Positions 23,163 through 31,928 of a DNA stretch of 35,728 nt are shown one piece after another. How positions within the stretch are numbered: the first letter of the stretch is position 1; each line of letters opens with the position of its first letter. Made by a program: the position numbers and the translations under genes. The notes under the pieces were generated by a model. That model did not search any database. It was not told the origin of the DNA and saw only the letters and a list, made by a program, of their open reading frames with translations. Source of the DNA: Flavobacteriales bacterium (GTDB lineage Bacteria; Bacteroidota; Bacteroidia; NS11-12g; UBA955); contig CANGWH010000015.1 in NCBI GenBank assembly GCA_947457565.1, forward strand, positions 1 through 35,728, given 5' to 3'.

Positions 23163-24416
23163 ATGCAACTCCGCAGAGTTGTTGTAACAGGTCTTGGAGC
23201 GGTTACCCCTTTGGGTAATACGCTCCAGGATTATTGGAACGGATTGCGCCAGGGTGTTTCTGGTGCCGGGTTAATCACGCGCTTTGATACCGAAAAGTTC
23301 AAAGTAAAATTTGCGTGCGAAGTAAAAGGTTTTGATGCCACAGCGTACATTGATCGTAAAGAAGCCAGAAAAATGGATCCTTTTACGCATTACGCAATGG
23401 TGGCTGCCGATGAAGCTGTTAATGACAGTGGCATAACCCAAGGCACATACAATCCCGATAGGATTGGTGTAATTTGGGGAGCTGGTATCGGTGGTCTCAC
23501 AACTTTTTTCCAAGAAATTGTAGATTACGCGAAAGGAGACGGTACACCCCGATTTTCTCCTTTTTTCATACCAAAAATGATTGTGGATATAGCACCAGGT
23601 TTCATTTCCATGAGGCATGGCTTCCGAGGCCCCAATTATGCAACTGTTTCCGCTTGTGCATCGTCAACCCATGCCTTAATTGACGCGTTCAATGTAATTC
23701 GATTGGGGAAAGCAGACGCAATCGTTGCCGGTGGATCCGAAGCTTGTATTAACGAACCCTCCGTTGGCGGTTTTAGTAATATGAAAGCTTTAAGTGAGCG
23801 TAACGATGATCCTTTTACCGCCTCAAGACCCTTTGATAAGGATCGCGATGGTTTTGTAATGGGAGAGGGCGGTGCATCATTAATTTTGGAAGAATATGAA
23901 CATGCCAAAGCTCGAGGTGCAAAAATCTATGCCGAAATGGTTGGCGGTGGAATGACCGCCGATGCTTACCATCTAACAGCGCCGCATCCTGAAGGTCTAG
24001 GAGCTTCTAATGTTATGCGAATGGCTTTGGAAGATGCTGGAATGAAGCCGGAAGATATCGACTATATCAACGTTCATGGTACAAGTACACCGTTGGGTGA
24101 TATAGCTGAAACAAAAGCGATTAAAACCGTATTTGGTGAGCATGCTTATAACTTGAATATCTCCAGTACCAAGAGTATGACCGGTCATTTATTGGGCGGA
24201 GCGGGAGCTTTAGAAGCTGTTGCTTGCTTGCTGGCTATCACGGAAGATATAATCCCACCTACCATCAATCACTTCACCGACGACCCAGAAATTGATGCCA
24301 ATCTTAAACTTACCTTTAATTCAGCTGAAAAAAGAACAGTTCGTGCTGCATTAAGCAATACGTTTGGATTTGGTGGACATAATGCTTCGGTAATCTTCAA
24401 AAAATTTGAAGGTTAA
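23163..24416 (+). CDS. fabF: 3-oxoacyl-ACP synthase II (KAS II)
   Basis: FabF condenses malonyl-ACP with acyl-ACP in fatty acid elongation. The 417-residue product has the complete Cys-His-His triad: Cys165 in VSACASSTH, His305 in VHGTSTPLGD and His342 in TGHLLGGAGA. The closing segment SNTFGFGGHN is typical. Gene order acpP-fabF-rnc is widespread in bacteria. The stop is 21 bp before the rnc start codon. Confidence 0.98.
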   Translation: MQLRRVVVTGLGAVTPLGNTLQDYWNGLRQGVSGAGLITRFDTEKFKVKFACEVKGFDATAYIDRKEARKMDPFTHYAMVAADEAVNDSGITQGTYNPDRIGVIWGAGIGGLTTFFQEIVDYAKGDGTPRFSPFFIPKMIVDIAPGFISMRHGFRGPNYATVSACASSTHALIDAFNVIRLGKADAIVAGGSEACINEPSVGGFSNMKALSERNDDPFTASRPFDKDRDGFVMGEGGASLILEEYEHAKARGAKIYAEMVGGGMTADAYHLTAPHPEGLGASNVMRMALEDAGMKPEDIDYINVHGTSTPLGDIAETKAIKTVFGEHAYNLNISSTKSMTGHLLGGAGALEAVACLLAITEDIIPPTINHFTDDPEIDANLKLTFNSAEKRTVRAALSNTFGFGGHNASVIFKKFEG

Positions 24417-24437
24417 TTTATAGAAATCTTTCATCGG

Positions 24438-25163
24438 TTGCTAAATCATTTTTTATTTCGCTCCAAAAAGTCAAAGGACCTAGCCGCAAAGGTGTATCGA
24501 GTTACGGGAGTAAATCCTAGTAAAATACGTATTTACCGTGAGGCTTTGAAGCATTCTTCCACAACTAAACGGGAAGATACGGATAACGTTGTTGACAATG
24601 AGCGATTGGAATTTTTAGGGGATGCAATATTGGATGCTGTAGTTGCCGAGTTGCTTTTTTTACGTTTCCCCAAAAAAGATGAAGGGTTCCTAACAGAAAT
24701 GCGAACTCGTATCGTAAACCGTGAACAAATGGGCGATATGGCTCATAAATTGGGGTTGGTTGAATTTATGGAAGTTAAGCACGATTTGTTAGGCAATAAA
24801 TCGGCCATGAAAACCATTGCTGGGAATGCTTTGGAAGCCTTGATTGGTGCAATCTATTTGGACAAAGGGTATGCCACCGCAAAAAGTTTTATTGTAAAGC
24901 GAATGGTAGCCCAATATTTGGATATCGATAAATTAATGCTAACTACGGTTAGTTATAAAGCGGTATTTATGAAGTGGTTGCAACAACAACGCAAACAAAT
25001 CTCTTGGGAACATGAGGTTGATACATCCAAAAGAACCACCTTACATAAGGTTTCTATGAGTATAGATGGTGAATTATGGTTTGTAGAAGAAAATGCTTCG
25101 CGGAAAAAAGCGGAAGAATTGTGCTGCGAAAAAGCGTGTAGGCGTTTAGACCTCACGACTTAA
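24438..25163 (+). CDS. rnc: Ribonuclease III
   Basis: RNase III cuts double-stranded RNA in rRNA and mRNA processing. The 241-residue product has the signature NERLEFLGDAILD (54-66), with the acidic metal ligands, and the second acidic helix GNALEALIGAIYLD. The C-terminal dsRNA-binding domain (about 165-241) carries LHKVSMSIDGE and ENASRKKAEELCCEKA. No ATG is available between the fabF stop and the conserved region, so TTG at 24438 is the likely start. The last 18 bp overlap the 3' end of the convergent helicase-nuclease gene. Confidence 0.95.
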   Translation: MLNHFLFRSKKSKDLAAKVYRVTGVNPSKIRIYREALKHSSTTKREDTDNVVDNERLEFLGDAILDAVVAELLFLRFPKKDEGFLTEMRTRIVNREQMGDMAHKLGLVEFMEVKHDLLGNKSAMKTIAGNALEALIGAIYLDKGYATAKSFIVKRMVAQYLDIDKLMLTTVSYKAVFMKWLQQQRKQISWEHEVDTSKRTTLHKVSMSIDGELWFVEENASRKKAEELCCEKACRRLDLTT

Positions 25164-28100
25164 TCGTTCCTCACCGTCTGATTCTCCAAGTAAATCTAAG
25201 CTATTATCCAGTGGGTCTTTACCCAAGGCAGTGGGGGTGTTTTTTGCAAAATTGCACCAATAACAATCCGCTTTACCACAGCCGTCTAAAAAGTTTAACC
25301 CATTGAGCTTGGCCATACCCATTCGTATCCAATCCAAAAGAATTTCATTGTCTTCTCTGGTGTAGTAGACTTCTAATTGAGGGTAATCACCATCGGGATT
25401 GCTGTCTACACAATCGATGATCGCTTTATTGCACTGCCATTGTTTCTCCGTTTGTGCGTTAATCATTAACTGATAAATGCCTAATTGAAACCAATAAGAA
25501 TTGGGGAGTTTATCCGAATTTTCTTTAGGTGCGATAAGCTTTTTGCGAGAATTTTCGGGTTTGCCTGTTTTGTAGTCAACAATGGTAACCTGTTTGCCGT
25601 TGAAAATTATTTTATCCAGTCTGCCCGATAATTTTACACCTTCGATGTGCGCATTTATTTGTTTTTCAAAGTGTGTTAAGCCTTCGGATTTAAATATTTC
25701 ACTTCGTTGGGCGTAATATTTGGGTAAATTATCCAATCCCTGCTGTCTTCGAATCGTAAATTGTTTTTCGTTGAATGCAAATCGCAACTTTCGTATTTCC
25801 CATTCAAATTGCTCCAAAACTTCCGATTCTTTCATCCACGACTTATTTTTCTGCCACTGTTCTAACCATTCTTTTAAAGTGTTATGTACGGCTGTACCAT
25901 AACTTGTGGCAGGTCCCGGTACATCGGGAACCCGAACCAATGTGTTGAAGTAGAATTTTATTCCACATTCATGAATGGCATACAACGAAGAAGGTGAAAA
26001 GGTAAAATTGCTAATTCTATGTTTAATCCAATCCAATCGGTGTGGATTTATTTTGGGCTTCTCTGATTTTTGCAGTTCTTGTTTTTTAGTAAACAGTAAA
26101 AATTCCCCGGGAATACTGCTCGGTTTCTCCGGTAATCTATCCGTTAAACCACATTCACCTACGAAAACAGAGGGCAGTTGTTCTGAACTCTTGGTTTCTG
26201 TAATTTTTATTAAATTGTAGCTGATATGTACCGATTTTTTGGCTCGGGTTAACGCAACATAAAATAATCGACGTTTTTCTTCAAATTCTTCTTCTTCCGA
26301 TGCGTGATTTTCTAATTTTATCCGGTGAGCCTGAACCAACGGCTTCAATCGATAGGGAATTCTGCCGGAATCACTCTTTTCCCAATCATCTCGGTTGGCG
26401 CGAATAATAAACACGTGCTCATACTCTAATCCTTTACTGCTATGTGCTGTAATTAACTGGACCCCTTCGGTCATGCCAATTCTCTTTTCAACCGGAATGT
26501 TTAACTTGTTGGCTTGCATTTGTTTTATTAAAGCCACAAAATCGGGTAACGATAAATTAGTGGTTTTGGCACTTTGTCTTTGTGCAAAAGTTAGGAACGT
26601 TTCTAAAACCTCCAGCGTCCATTCCATATCATTGCCTTTCAAGGCTTGCTCTAAATAACCACCTTCTCCATAAATCAAGGCAATTAATTGTGGAACTGTT
26701 CGGTACGCCGCTTCGTGTAACCAGTGTTCGATATTGTTCCAAAGTTTTGTTAGTTCGTCCGAAAGCGGTTTTTCAAACAGACTTCCTTGTTGCGGTTGTT
26801 TGATCAATTCAGCTATATGCTGCCGCCACGAATAAGCATTCCCTGCTTCTTCCGATTTTCTCTTTTTTTGATAAATATCAACCGATAATTGATTGATTTC
26901 AAAAGTGTTAATTTGGTAAATGGGGCTTAATAACAGTCGGTAAATCATGTGCTCACCTGCATTAGGAATGGATAATTCCAACCCTAAATATTCCAACCAA
27001 TTGAGCAGATGTTGGATTATGGGCTCGTCCAAAATATTAGCAGCTCGCTGAATTACAAACGGTATTTGATAGGCGTCTAACGATTTGGTTATGCTATTAG
27101 CGTGTTTGTTAAGCGCATAAATTATGGCAATTTCCTTAGCCTGTACACCCTGATTTAATAAGGATTTTATACTTTCTGCAATACCTACGCCCTCGTGAAA
27201 TTCATTGGTGTATAATTGTATTTTGGGTTTTTCCGATTCCAAATCTTTATTTATCCCAGCGGCAATTAAATCTTTGCTTAATCCTTCAACTTGATGTATT
27301 AGTCGTAATTTGTTGTTGTTGATGAGCGTTTTTGCTGTGTCTAAGATGGCTTGAGAACTGCGGTAGTTTTGCGTTAAGACAACTCGTTTAATGTTTGCTG
27401 CATACTTTTCAGAAAATCGCATCATATTAGAAACTTTTGCCCCTTGAAATGCGTAGATACTTTGATCGTCATCGCCCACAACAAAGCAGTTTGGACTATC
27501 GCCCCAATAGGAAATCAAGTGCATTAATATTCGATTTTGCAATCCTGAAGTATCCTGATATTCATCCACCAATATATATTGATAACGTTCTTGAATGTCT
27601 AGCAAAAGATCTTCGTTTTTATCAAATTCATTGGCCACCCATTCCAACATGTCAGAAAATTCATACAGCCCTTTTTCTTTTTTTATCTGTCGATAAGTAT
27701 CGTGAAGCTTCGCAGCAGCGATGGCTTTTTTCCAAGCTTCATCCATCTTTTTCTTTTCGCTAGGTTTGATATCGCCCGCTTGAAATTCTTTGTATTTGCG
27801 GGTATAAACTAAATCAGGGAACAAAATTTTAAAGTTTTCATCGGGCAAAGAAATAGTTACCCAGTGGTTGATTTCATCGGCGGTTATTCCTTCCAATTGC
27901 ATAAATTCCCACAGCTGGTTCAGCTCTCTGCGTGTACTTTGTGCATCGTCTTGGTAGGTTTTTAAGACTGAGTCGGCGGATAATTGTTCGATAATTCCCT
28001 GCAGAATTTCTATTTTATCCAAATCGTCCATAATTCTCAATTCTCGTTTGGAGAACTTATCGGGATTTTCTTGGATTATTTTATTGCAGAGACCATGAAA

Positions 28101-28370
28101 AGTGTGAATATTAACTTTACCAGCATCAGAACCCATAAATCGATGTAACCGTTTTTGCATGGCAATGGCCCCTGCCTCCGTATACGTTAAGCACAATATA
28201 TTCTGGGGCTGTTGATCGGCTTGTTGCAGGATATTTAAAATTCGGGCGGCTAAAATTTGAGTTTTGCCTGTTCCTGGACCGGCAATAACCATTACAGGAC
28301 CTTCCAATGCATTTACAGCTTCTTGTTGTTCGGCATTCAATTGTTGGTATAATGTTTCAAACGATTCCAT
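25146..28370 (-). CDS. UvrD/PcrA-like SF1 helicase fused to a PD-(D/E)XK nuclease
   Basis: A 1074-residue helicase-nuclease of the kind used in recombinational repair (AddA/AddB/AdnAB-like). Helicase motifs in order: NAEQQEAV (Q-motif region), AGPGTGKT (30-37, Walker A), LVDEYQDT (267-274), VGDDDQSIYAFQGA (298-311), LTQNYRSS, ITAHSSKGLEYEHVF (640-654) and FYVALTRAK. The nuclease domain follows: GTAVHNTLKEW, SGRLDK (Asp919) and VDYKTG (931-936). Four Cys residues flank it (Cys802, and Cys1031, Cys1036, Cys1039), as in nucleases with a 4Fe-4S staple, although the last spacing (C-x4-C-x2-C) is unusual. ATG 28370 is preferred over an adjacent TTG. It overlaps rnc by 18 bp tail to tail. Confidence 0.93.
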   Translation of the reverse strand: MESFETLYQQLNAEQQEAVNALEGPVMVIAGPGTGKTQILAARILNILQQADQQPQNILCLTYTEAGAIAMQKRLHRFMGSDAGKVNIHTFHGLCNKIIQENPDKFSKRELRIMDDLDKIEILQGIIEQLSADSVLKTYQDDAQSTRRELNQLWEFMQLEGITADEINHWVTISLPDENFKILFPDLVYTRKYKEFQAGDIKPSEKKKMDEAWKKAIAAAKLHDTYRQIKKEKGLYEFSDMLEWVANEFDKNEDLLLDIQERYQYILVDEYQDTSGLQNRILMHLISYWGDSPNCFVVGDDDQSIYAFQGAKVSNMMRFSEKYAANIKRVVLTQNYRSSQAILDTAKTLINNNKLRLIHQVEGLSKDLIAAGINKDLESEKPKIQLYTNEFHEGVGIAESIKSLLNQGVQAKEIAIIYALNKHANSITKSLDAYQIPFVIQRAANILDEPIIQHLLNWLEYLGLELSIPNAGEHMIYRLLLSPIYQINTFEINQLSVDIYQKKRKSEEAGNAYSWRQHIAELIKQPQQGSLFEKPLSDELTKLWNNIEHWLHEAAYRTVPQLIALIYGEGGYLEQALKGNDMEWTLEVLETFLTFAQRQSAKTTNLSLPDFVALIKQMQANKLNIPVEKRIGMTEGVQLITAHSSKGLEYEHVFIIRANRDDWEKSDSGRIPYRLKPLVQAHRIKLENHASEEEEFEEKRRLFYVALTRAKKSVHISYNLIKITETKSSEQLPSVFVGECGLTDRLPEKPSSIPGEFLLFTKKQELQKSEKPKINPHRLDWIKHRISNFTFSPSSLYAIHECGIKFYFNTLVRVPDVPGPATSYGTAVHNTLKEWLEQWQKNKSWMKESEVLEQFEWEIRKLRFAFNEKQFTIRRQQGLDNLPKYYAQRSEIFKSEGLTHFEKQINAHIEGVKLSGRLDKIIFNGKQVTIVDYKTGKPENSRKKLIAPKENSDKLPNSYWFQLGIYQLMINAQTEKQWQCNKAIIDCVDSNPDGDYPQLEVYYTREDNEILLDWIRMGMAKLNGLNFLDGCGKADCYWCNFAKNTPTALGKDPLDNSLDLLGESDGEERLSREV

Positions 28371-28412
28371 CAACTACGAACTTACAACGCAAATAGATTT
28401 TACTATTCACAA

Positions 28413-28445
28413 TTTGCAACAACACTTTCGAAAATCGTACCTTCG
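28413..28445 (+). promoter_or_regulatory. Probable promoter of the DUF1599-aroK operon
   Basis: TTTG (28413-28416), 21-bp spacer, TACCTTCG (28438-28445, one mismatch to TAnnTTTG), ending 9 nt before the ATG at 28455. It lies in the 84-bp gap to the divergent helicase-nuclease gene. Confidence 0.5.
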
Positions 28446-28454
28446 TGATCGTAC

Positions 28455-28985
28455 ATGCAAAAAACAAAACAGGAATACAACGCCGTGTTGAATCTATGCA
28501 AAGAGATTTTTGTTAGAAAGAATAACGATTACGGCACCTCCTGGAGGAATTTTAGACCCAGCAGTTTAACCGATCAAATTTTAATCAAAGCACTAAGAAT
28601 CAGGAATATAGAGCAAACTGGAGTGAACAGAGTAGGGGATGATTTGAAGAGTGAATTCAAAGGTATTGTTAATTACGGATTAATCGCTCTGATTCAATTG
28701 CAGGTGGAAGCAGGTGCCACAGAGCCCAAAACCAATGAGGAAATTTTGTCCATGTACGAATCGGCGGCGGCTCAAACCCGCGATTTAATGTTGGTGAAAA
28801 ACGCCGATTACGGTGAAGCTTGGCGGGATATGCGAGTAAGTAGTTTTACCGACATGATTTTAGTGAAAATTGCTAGAATCAAGCAAATTGAAGACAATGC
28901 TGGGCTTACTGAAATATCAGAGGGCGTTGACGCAAATTACCAAGATATTATCAATTATGCTATCTTCGCTCTGATTCGAATGTAA
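28455..28985 (+). CDS. DUF1599 protein with two tandem repeats
   Basis: The 176-residue product is built of two similar halves. Half one has KNNDYGTSW (22-30), DQILIKALRIRNIEQ (40-54) and INYGLIALIQL (71-81). Half two has KNADYGEAW (115-123), DMILVKIARIKQIED (133-147) and INYAIFALIRM (166-176), a period of about 93-95 residues. This is DUF1599 as I know it from Bacteroidota; related domains have been discussed as nucleotide-modification-associated, but the function is not established. The conserved K-N-x-D-Y-G and acidic helices could bind a nucleotide and metal, which is inference. It is the first of four closely spaced genes ending with aroK. Confidence 0.85.
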   Translation: MQKTKQEYNAVLNLCKEIFVRKNNDYGTSWRNFRPSSLTDQILIKALRIRNIEQTGVNRVGDDLKSEFKGIVNYGLIALIQLQVEAGATEPKTNEEILSMYESAAAQTRDLMLVKNADYGEAWRDMRVSSFTDMILVKIARIKQIEDNAGLTEISEGVDANYQDIINYAIFALIRM

Positions 28986-28998
28986 TTCGTTCAAAGCC

Positions 28999-30243
28999 AT
29001 GCAAAGATTATTTTCAGTTATCCGAATTTTGATGGGAGCACTTTTTGTGTTCTCAGGGATGGTTAAACTTAACGACCCCAGTGGATTTGCCTTAAAGTTG
29101 GATGAATATTTTGATGTTTTTTCTGCAGTTTTTTCTGCCGGTGAAACAACGCCAACCACGGCCGCAGCCTTTTTTAAAGCCCTAAAAGAGTACTCTTTAG
29201 TGTTAAGTGGATTCTTCTGTGCCTTAGAAGTTGTGCTCGGCTTTGCTTTATTGCTTGGATGGAAGTTTTCAATAACCCTTGGACTAACGGCGTCCTTGGT
29301 TGTCTTTTTTACTTTTTTAACGTGGTATAGCGCCTTTTACAATAAAGTCACTGATTGTGGTTGTTTTGGTGATTTTATAAAACTAAAACCTTGGCATTCC
29401 TTCTATAAGGACGTGGTATTATCTGTACTAACAGCAGTATTATTTGGATTACGAAAATACAATGTGCCGTTTTTTTCTTCGCCGTTTGGGAATAAAACTA
29501 TGGTTTTATTGTCTGCGTTAACGGTGAGTTTTGGAATTTACTGTTATCATTTTTTACCGGTTTGGGACTTTTTACCCTACAAAATCGGTAATAATATCCA
29601 AGAAATAATGACCTATGTACCGCCAGGACAGAGAGCATCGGATTCTATAGAATTGCGGTGGATATTGAAAAAGGGCAACGATTCTGTTACGGTTTCTACC
29701 GCAGAATACACGAAATATTCGGAAGCCGGATGGGTGTATTCTAGACGCGATCAACGCGTTGTAATTGAAGGATATAAGTCGCCAATCCATGACTTTTCTA
29801 TAGTTGATGCCAACACAGGACAGGACTTAAAAGATAGCTTTTTAAATCATAAAGGCTTGCAATTCGTTTTAGTGGTTCCGTACCTAGATAAAATGGATAC
29901 TAGCCAATTGCAACAATTAATTAATTTAGGTTCCTATGCTTATGGCAATTACAACCAGTATGGTAAAACAAAATTTTGGGCGTTAACAGCAACGGGTCCA
30001 GAGTTTTGTACTCAGTTTGCCGATAGACATAAATTGCCGTTTAAATTTGTTCAGGCCGATCAAAAAATGTTGTTAACTATGGCTAGATATAATCCTACCT
30101 TATACTTGTTTAAAGGGGCCATGGTTTTAAATAAATGGAGCGGTTATTGGTTGCCAGACGATCCCAAAGAGGTAATGGGGGAGGCTTTAGCGGAACTTAA
30201 ATCAGAGTATTTAGTGTTTTTGCGAAAAGATCAAAATAAGTAG
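28999..30243 (+). CDS. BT_3928-type membrane protein with DoxX/MauE-like domain
   Basis: The 414-residue product starts with a DoxX/MauE-like four-helix membrane domain (about 1-160), recognisable by FSGMVKLNDP (18-27) and the loop motif DCGCFGD (119-125), whose two Cys could form a redox-active pair. One further membrane helix (about 165-185) is followed by a soluble C-terminal domain (about 200-414) that may be thioredoxin-like in layout but shows no clear CxxC. Bacteroidota genomes often place this family next to DUF1599, as here (13-bp gap). Role unknown; involvement in envelope redox chemistry is inference. Confidence 0.82.
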   Translation: MQRLFSVIRILMGALFVFSGMVKLNDPSGFALKLDEYFDVFSAVFSAGETTPTTAAAFFKALKEYSLVLSGFFCALEVVLGFALLLGWKFSITLGLTASLVVFFTFLTWYSAFYNKVTDCGCFGDFIKLKPWHSFYKDVVLSVLTAVLFGLRKYNVPFFSSPFGNKTMVLLSALTVSFGIYCYHFLPVWDFLPYKIGNNIQEIMTYVPPGQRASDSIELRWILKKGNDSVTVSTAEYTKYSEAGWVYSRRDQRVVIEGYKSPIHDFSIVDANTGQDLKDSFLNHKGLQFVLVVPYLDKMDTSQLQQLINLGSYAYGNYNQYGKTKFWALTATGPEFCTQFADRHKLPFKFVQADQKMLLTMARYNPTLYLFKGAMVLNKWSGYWLPDDPKEVMGEALAELKSEYLVFLRKDQNK

Positions 30244-30250
30244 AATAGGT

Positions 30251-31291
30251 ATGAGGGGTAAGCTGGCCAATTTCTTTTTCATTTTATTGGGATTGGTTGT
30301 GTTTATATTTTTTTTATTTCAGGCTTTGCCCAATGCGAGTGATAATCTTGTTTCAGACAGAACCGACCCCAAAACTAAAGCAGCCATCGAACAAGAATTG
30401 GGGTTGAATGAACCGTTGCCATTGCAATTGCTCTATTATTTAAATGATTTATCGCCGCTTTCCGTATACAAACAGGGATCGCCCAAATTTCCTTATTTAC
30501 AGGGCGTATTTATTCGTATATCAGCCTACCAATGTTGGCTGAAAGTTCCCTATTTAAGAACCTCATTTCAAACCAAACAACCGGTGTCGCAAACGCTGAT
30601 AGATGCGTTTTGGGGGACCATGGTTTTAGCCATAGCTTCCATGCTATTTGCCTTGATCATTGGAATTCCTGTGGGTGTGTTGGCCGCGGTTAAAAAGGGA
30701 AGCTATTTGGATAATGCATTGGTTTGGATTAGTGCCATTGGAATATCCGTCCCTTCCTTTTTTAGTGCGATGATTTTTTCGTGGCTATTTGGATTTGTGT
30801 GGGCATCCTACACCGGGCTATCCATGACAGGAAGTTTTTGGGAGTTGGATAATTTGGGAGAAAATACAAAAATTCAATGGCATAATTTACTCTTACCTGC
30901 TATTTCTCTGGGGATTAGACCCCTGGCAGTATTTGTTCAATTAACAAGAAATACCATGGTGGATGTACTTGACCAAGATTTTGTACGCACAGCAAGGGCC
31001 AAAGGATTATCGTATGCAAGTTCAGTTTGGAAGCATGCCTTTCCAAATGCACTCAATCCACTAGTTACCAGTGTTGGCGGTTGGTTTAGCAGTTTATTGG
31101 CTGGTTCCTTTTTTACAGAATATATTTTTCAATGGAAAGGCTTAGGTAAAGTTACCATCGAAGCATTGCAACAAAGCGACTTCCCAGTAATAATGGGTGG
31201 AGTTTTATTCACAGCTTGTGTGTTTTTCGTGTTACACTTATTTACAGAACTGTTGTATGTTTGGATAGATCCTCGTATTAAGTATGAATAA
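30251..31291 (+). CDS. ABC transporter permease, DppB/OppB family
   Basis: A 346-residue inner-membrane permease of the dipeptide/oligopeptide/nickel type. It has an N-terminal membrane helix (about 8-27), an extracytoplasmic stretch with the family sequence AIEQELGLNEPLPLQLLYYL, then a block of about five helices (from about 115). The EAA loop that contacts the ATPase is RTARAKGLSYASSVWKHAFP (about 247-266). The C-terminus WIDPRIKY is typical. No partner permease (DppC-like), ATPase or binding protein is within this window, which is unusual for the family. The last 8 bp overlap the start of aroK. Confidence 0.92.
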   Translation: MRGKLANFFFILLGLVVFIFFLFQALPNASDNLVSDRTDPKTKAAIEQELGLNEPLPLQLLYYLNDLSPLSVYKQGSPKFPYLQGVFIRISAYQCWLKVPYLRTSFQTKQPVSQTLIDAFWGTMVLAIASMLFALIIGIPVGVLAAVKKGSYLDNALVWISAIGISVPSFFSAMIFSWLFGFVWASYTGLSMTGSFWELDNLGENTKIQWHNLLLPAISLGIRPLAVFVQLTRNTMVDVLDQDFVRTARAKGLSYASSVWKHAFPNALNPLVTSVGGWFSSLLAGSFFTEYIFQWKGLGKVTIEALQQSDFPVIMGGVLFTACVFFVLHLFTELLYVWIDPRIKYE

Positions 31292-31799
31292 AGTTTATTT
31301 AGTTGGAATGCCTGCATCCGGTAAATCAACCACAGCCCGCTGGTTATCGCGCAAATTGGGTTGGGATTGGTTGGATTTGGATGATGTCTTGGAAAAAAAT
31401 TTAGGCATGACCGTTTCCATGGCTTTTGAATTATTGGGAGAGGATAAATTCAGAGAAGAAGAACATACGGCCCTGCTAAAAACTAAGAATTTGTCTAAGG
31501 TTGTAGTAAGCTGTGGCGGTGGTACTGCGGTACATTTAGACAACATGGATTGGATGAAAAATAATGGTCTAACATTATACTTAAATCCAGAAATAGCCAT
31601 ATTGGCCGATAGAATTGCGGCACAACCCCTGCAAAGACCCTATTTTAAAGGACTATCGGGCGATGATATACTTAACAAATTATTAGAAATGCAGGAAAAT
31701 AGGGCTAATTTTTACTCAGAAGCTAAAATAATTTGGAATAAACCAGAGCCTACAGACTTTTTGTATGTGGCTGTTAATCAATTGATTGACAAGGAATAA
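31284..31799 (+). CDS. aroK: Shikimate kinase
   Basis: This enzyme phosphorylates shikimate, step five of the shikimate pathway to chorismate. The 171-residue product has Walker A GMPASGKST (8-16), the substrate-binding DLDD (31-34) and FREEE (56-60, with the shikimate-contacting Arg). It also has the glycine motif CGGGTA (77-82), the lid Arg-Pro (118-119) and Arg140 in RANFYSEA. All key residues are present and the length is standard. Its start overlaps the permease gene by 8 bp, so it depends on upstream translation. No other aromatic-pathway gene is nearby. Confidence 0.94.
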   Translation: MNKVYLVGMPASGKSTTARWLSRKLGWDWLDLDDVLEKNLGMTVSMAFELLGEDKFREEEHTALLKTKNLSKVVVSCGGGTAVHLDNMDWMKNNGLTLYLNPEIAILADRIAAQPLQRPYFKGLSGDDILNKLLEMQENRANFYSEAKIIWNKPEPTDFLYVAVNQLIDKE

Positions 31800-31866
31800 T
31801 GTAGATTTTCAACAAAAATGTTAATTATTAGTGCATAAGTATGATTGTCATGAGTAATTTCACTAC

Positions 31867-31896
31867 TTGACAAACTGAAATCAATAATTACTTTTG
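31867..31896 (+). promoter_or_regulatory. Promoter of the HU gene
   Basis: TTG (31867-31869), 19-bp spacer, and TACTTTTG (31889-31896, exact TAnnTTTG). It lies 32 bp before the HU start codon, giving a normal short leader of about 25 nt. This is one of the two best full promoter matches in the window. Confidence 0.8.
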
Positions 31897-31928
31897 GAAC
31901 ATAAACTTTAAACGCAAAAACGAAATTC

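Noticed and set aside
23271-23618. 115-codon open frame opposite fabF
   Set aside because: Fully contained in fabF on the other strand with no protein-like features.
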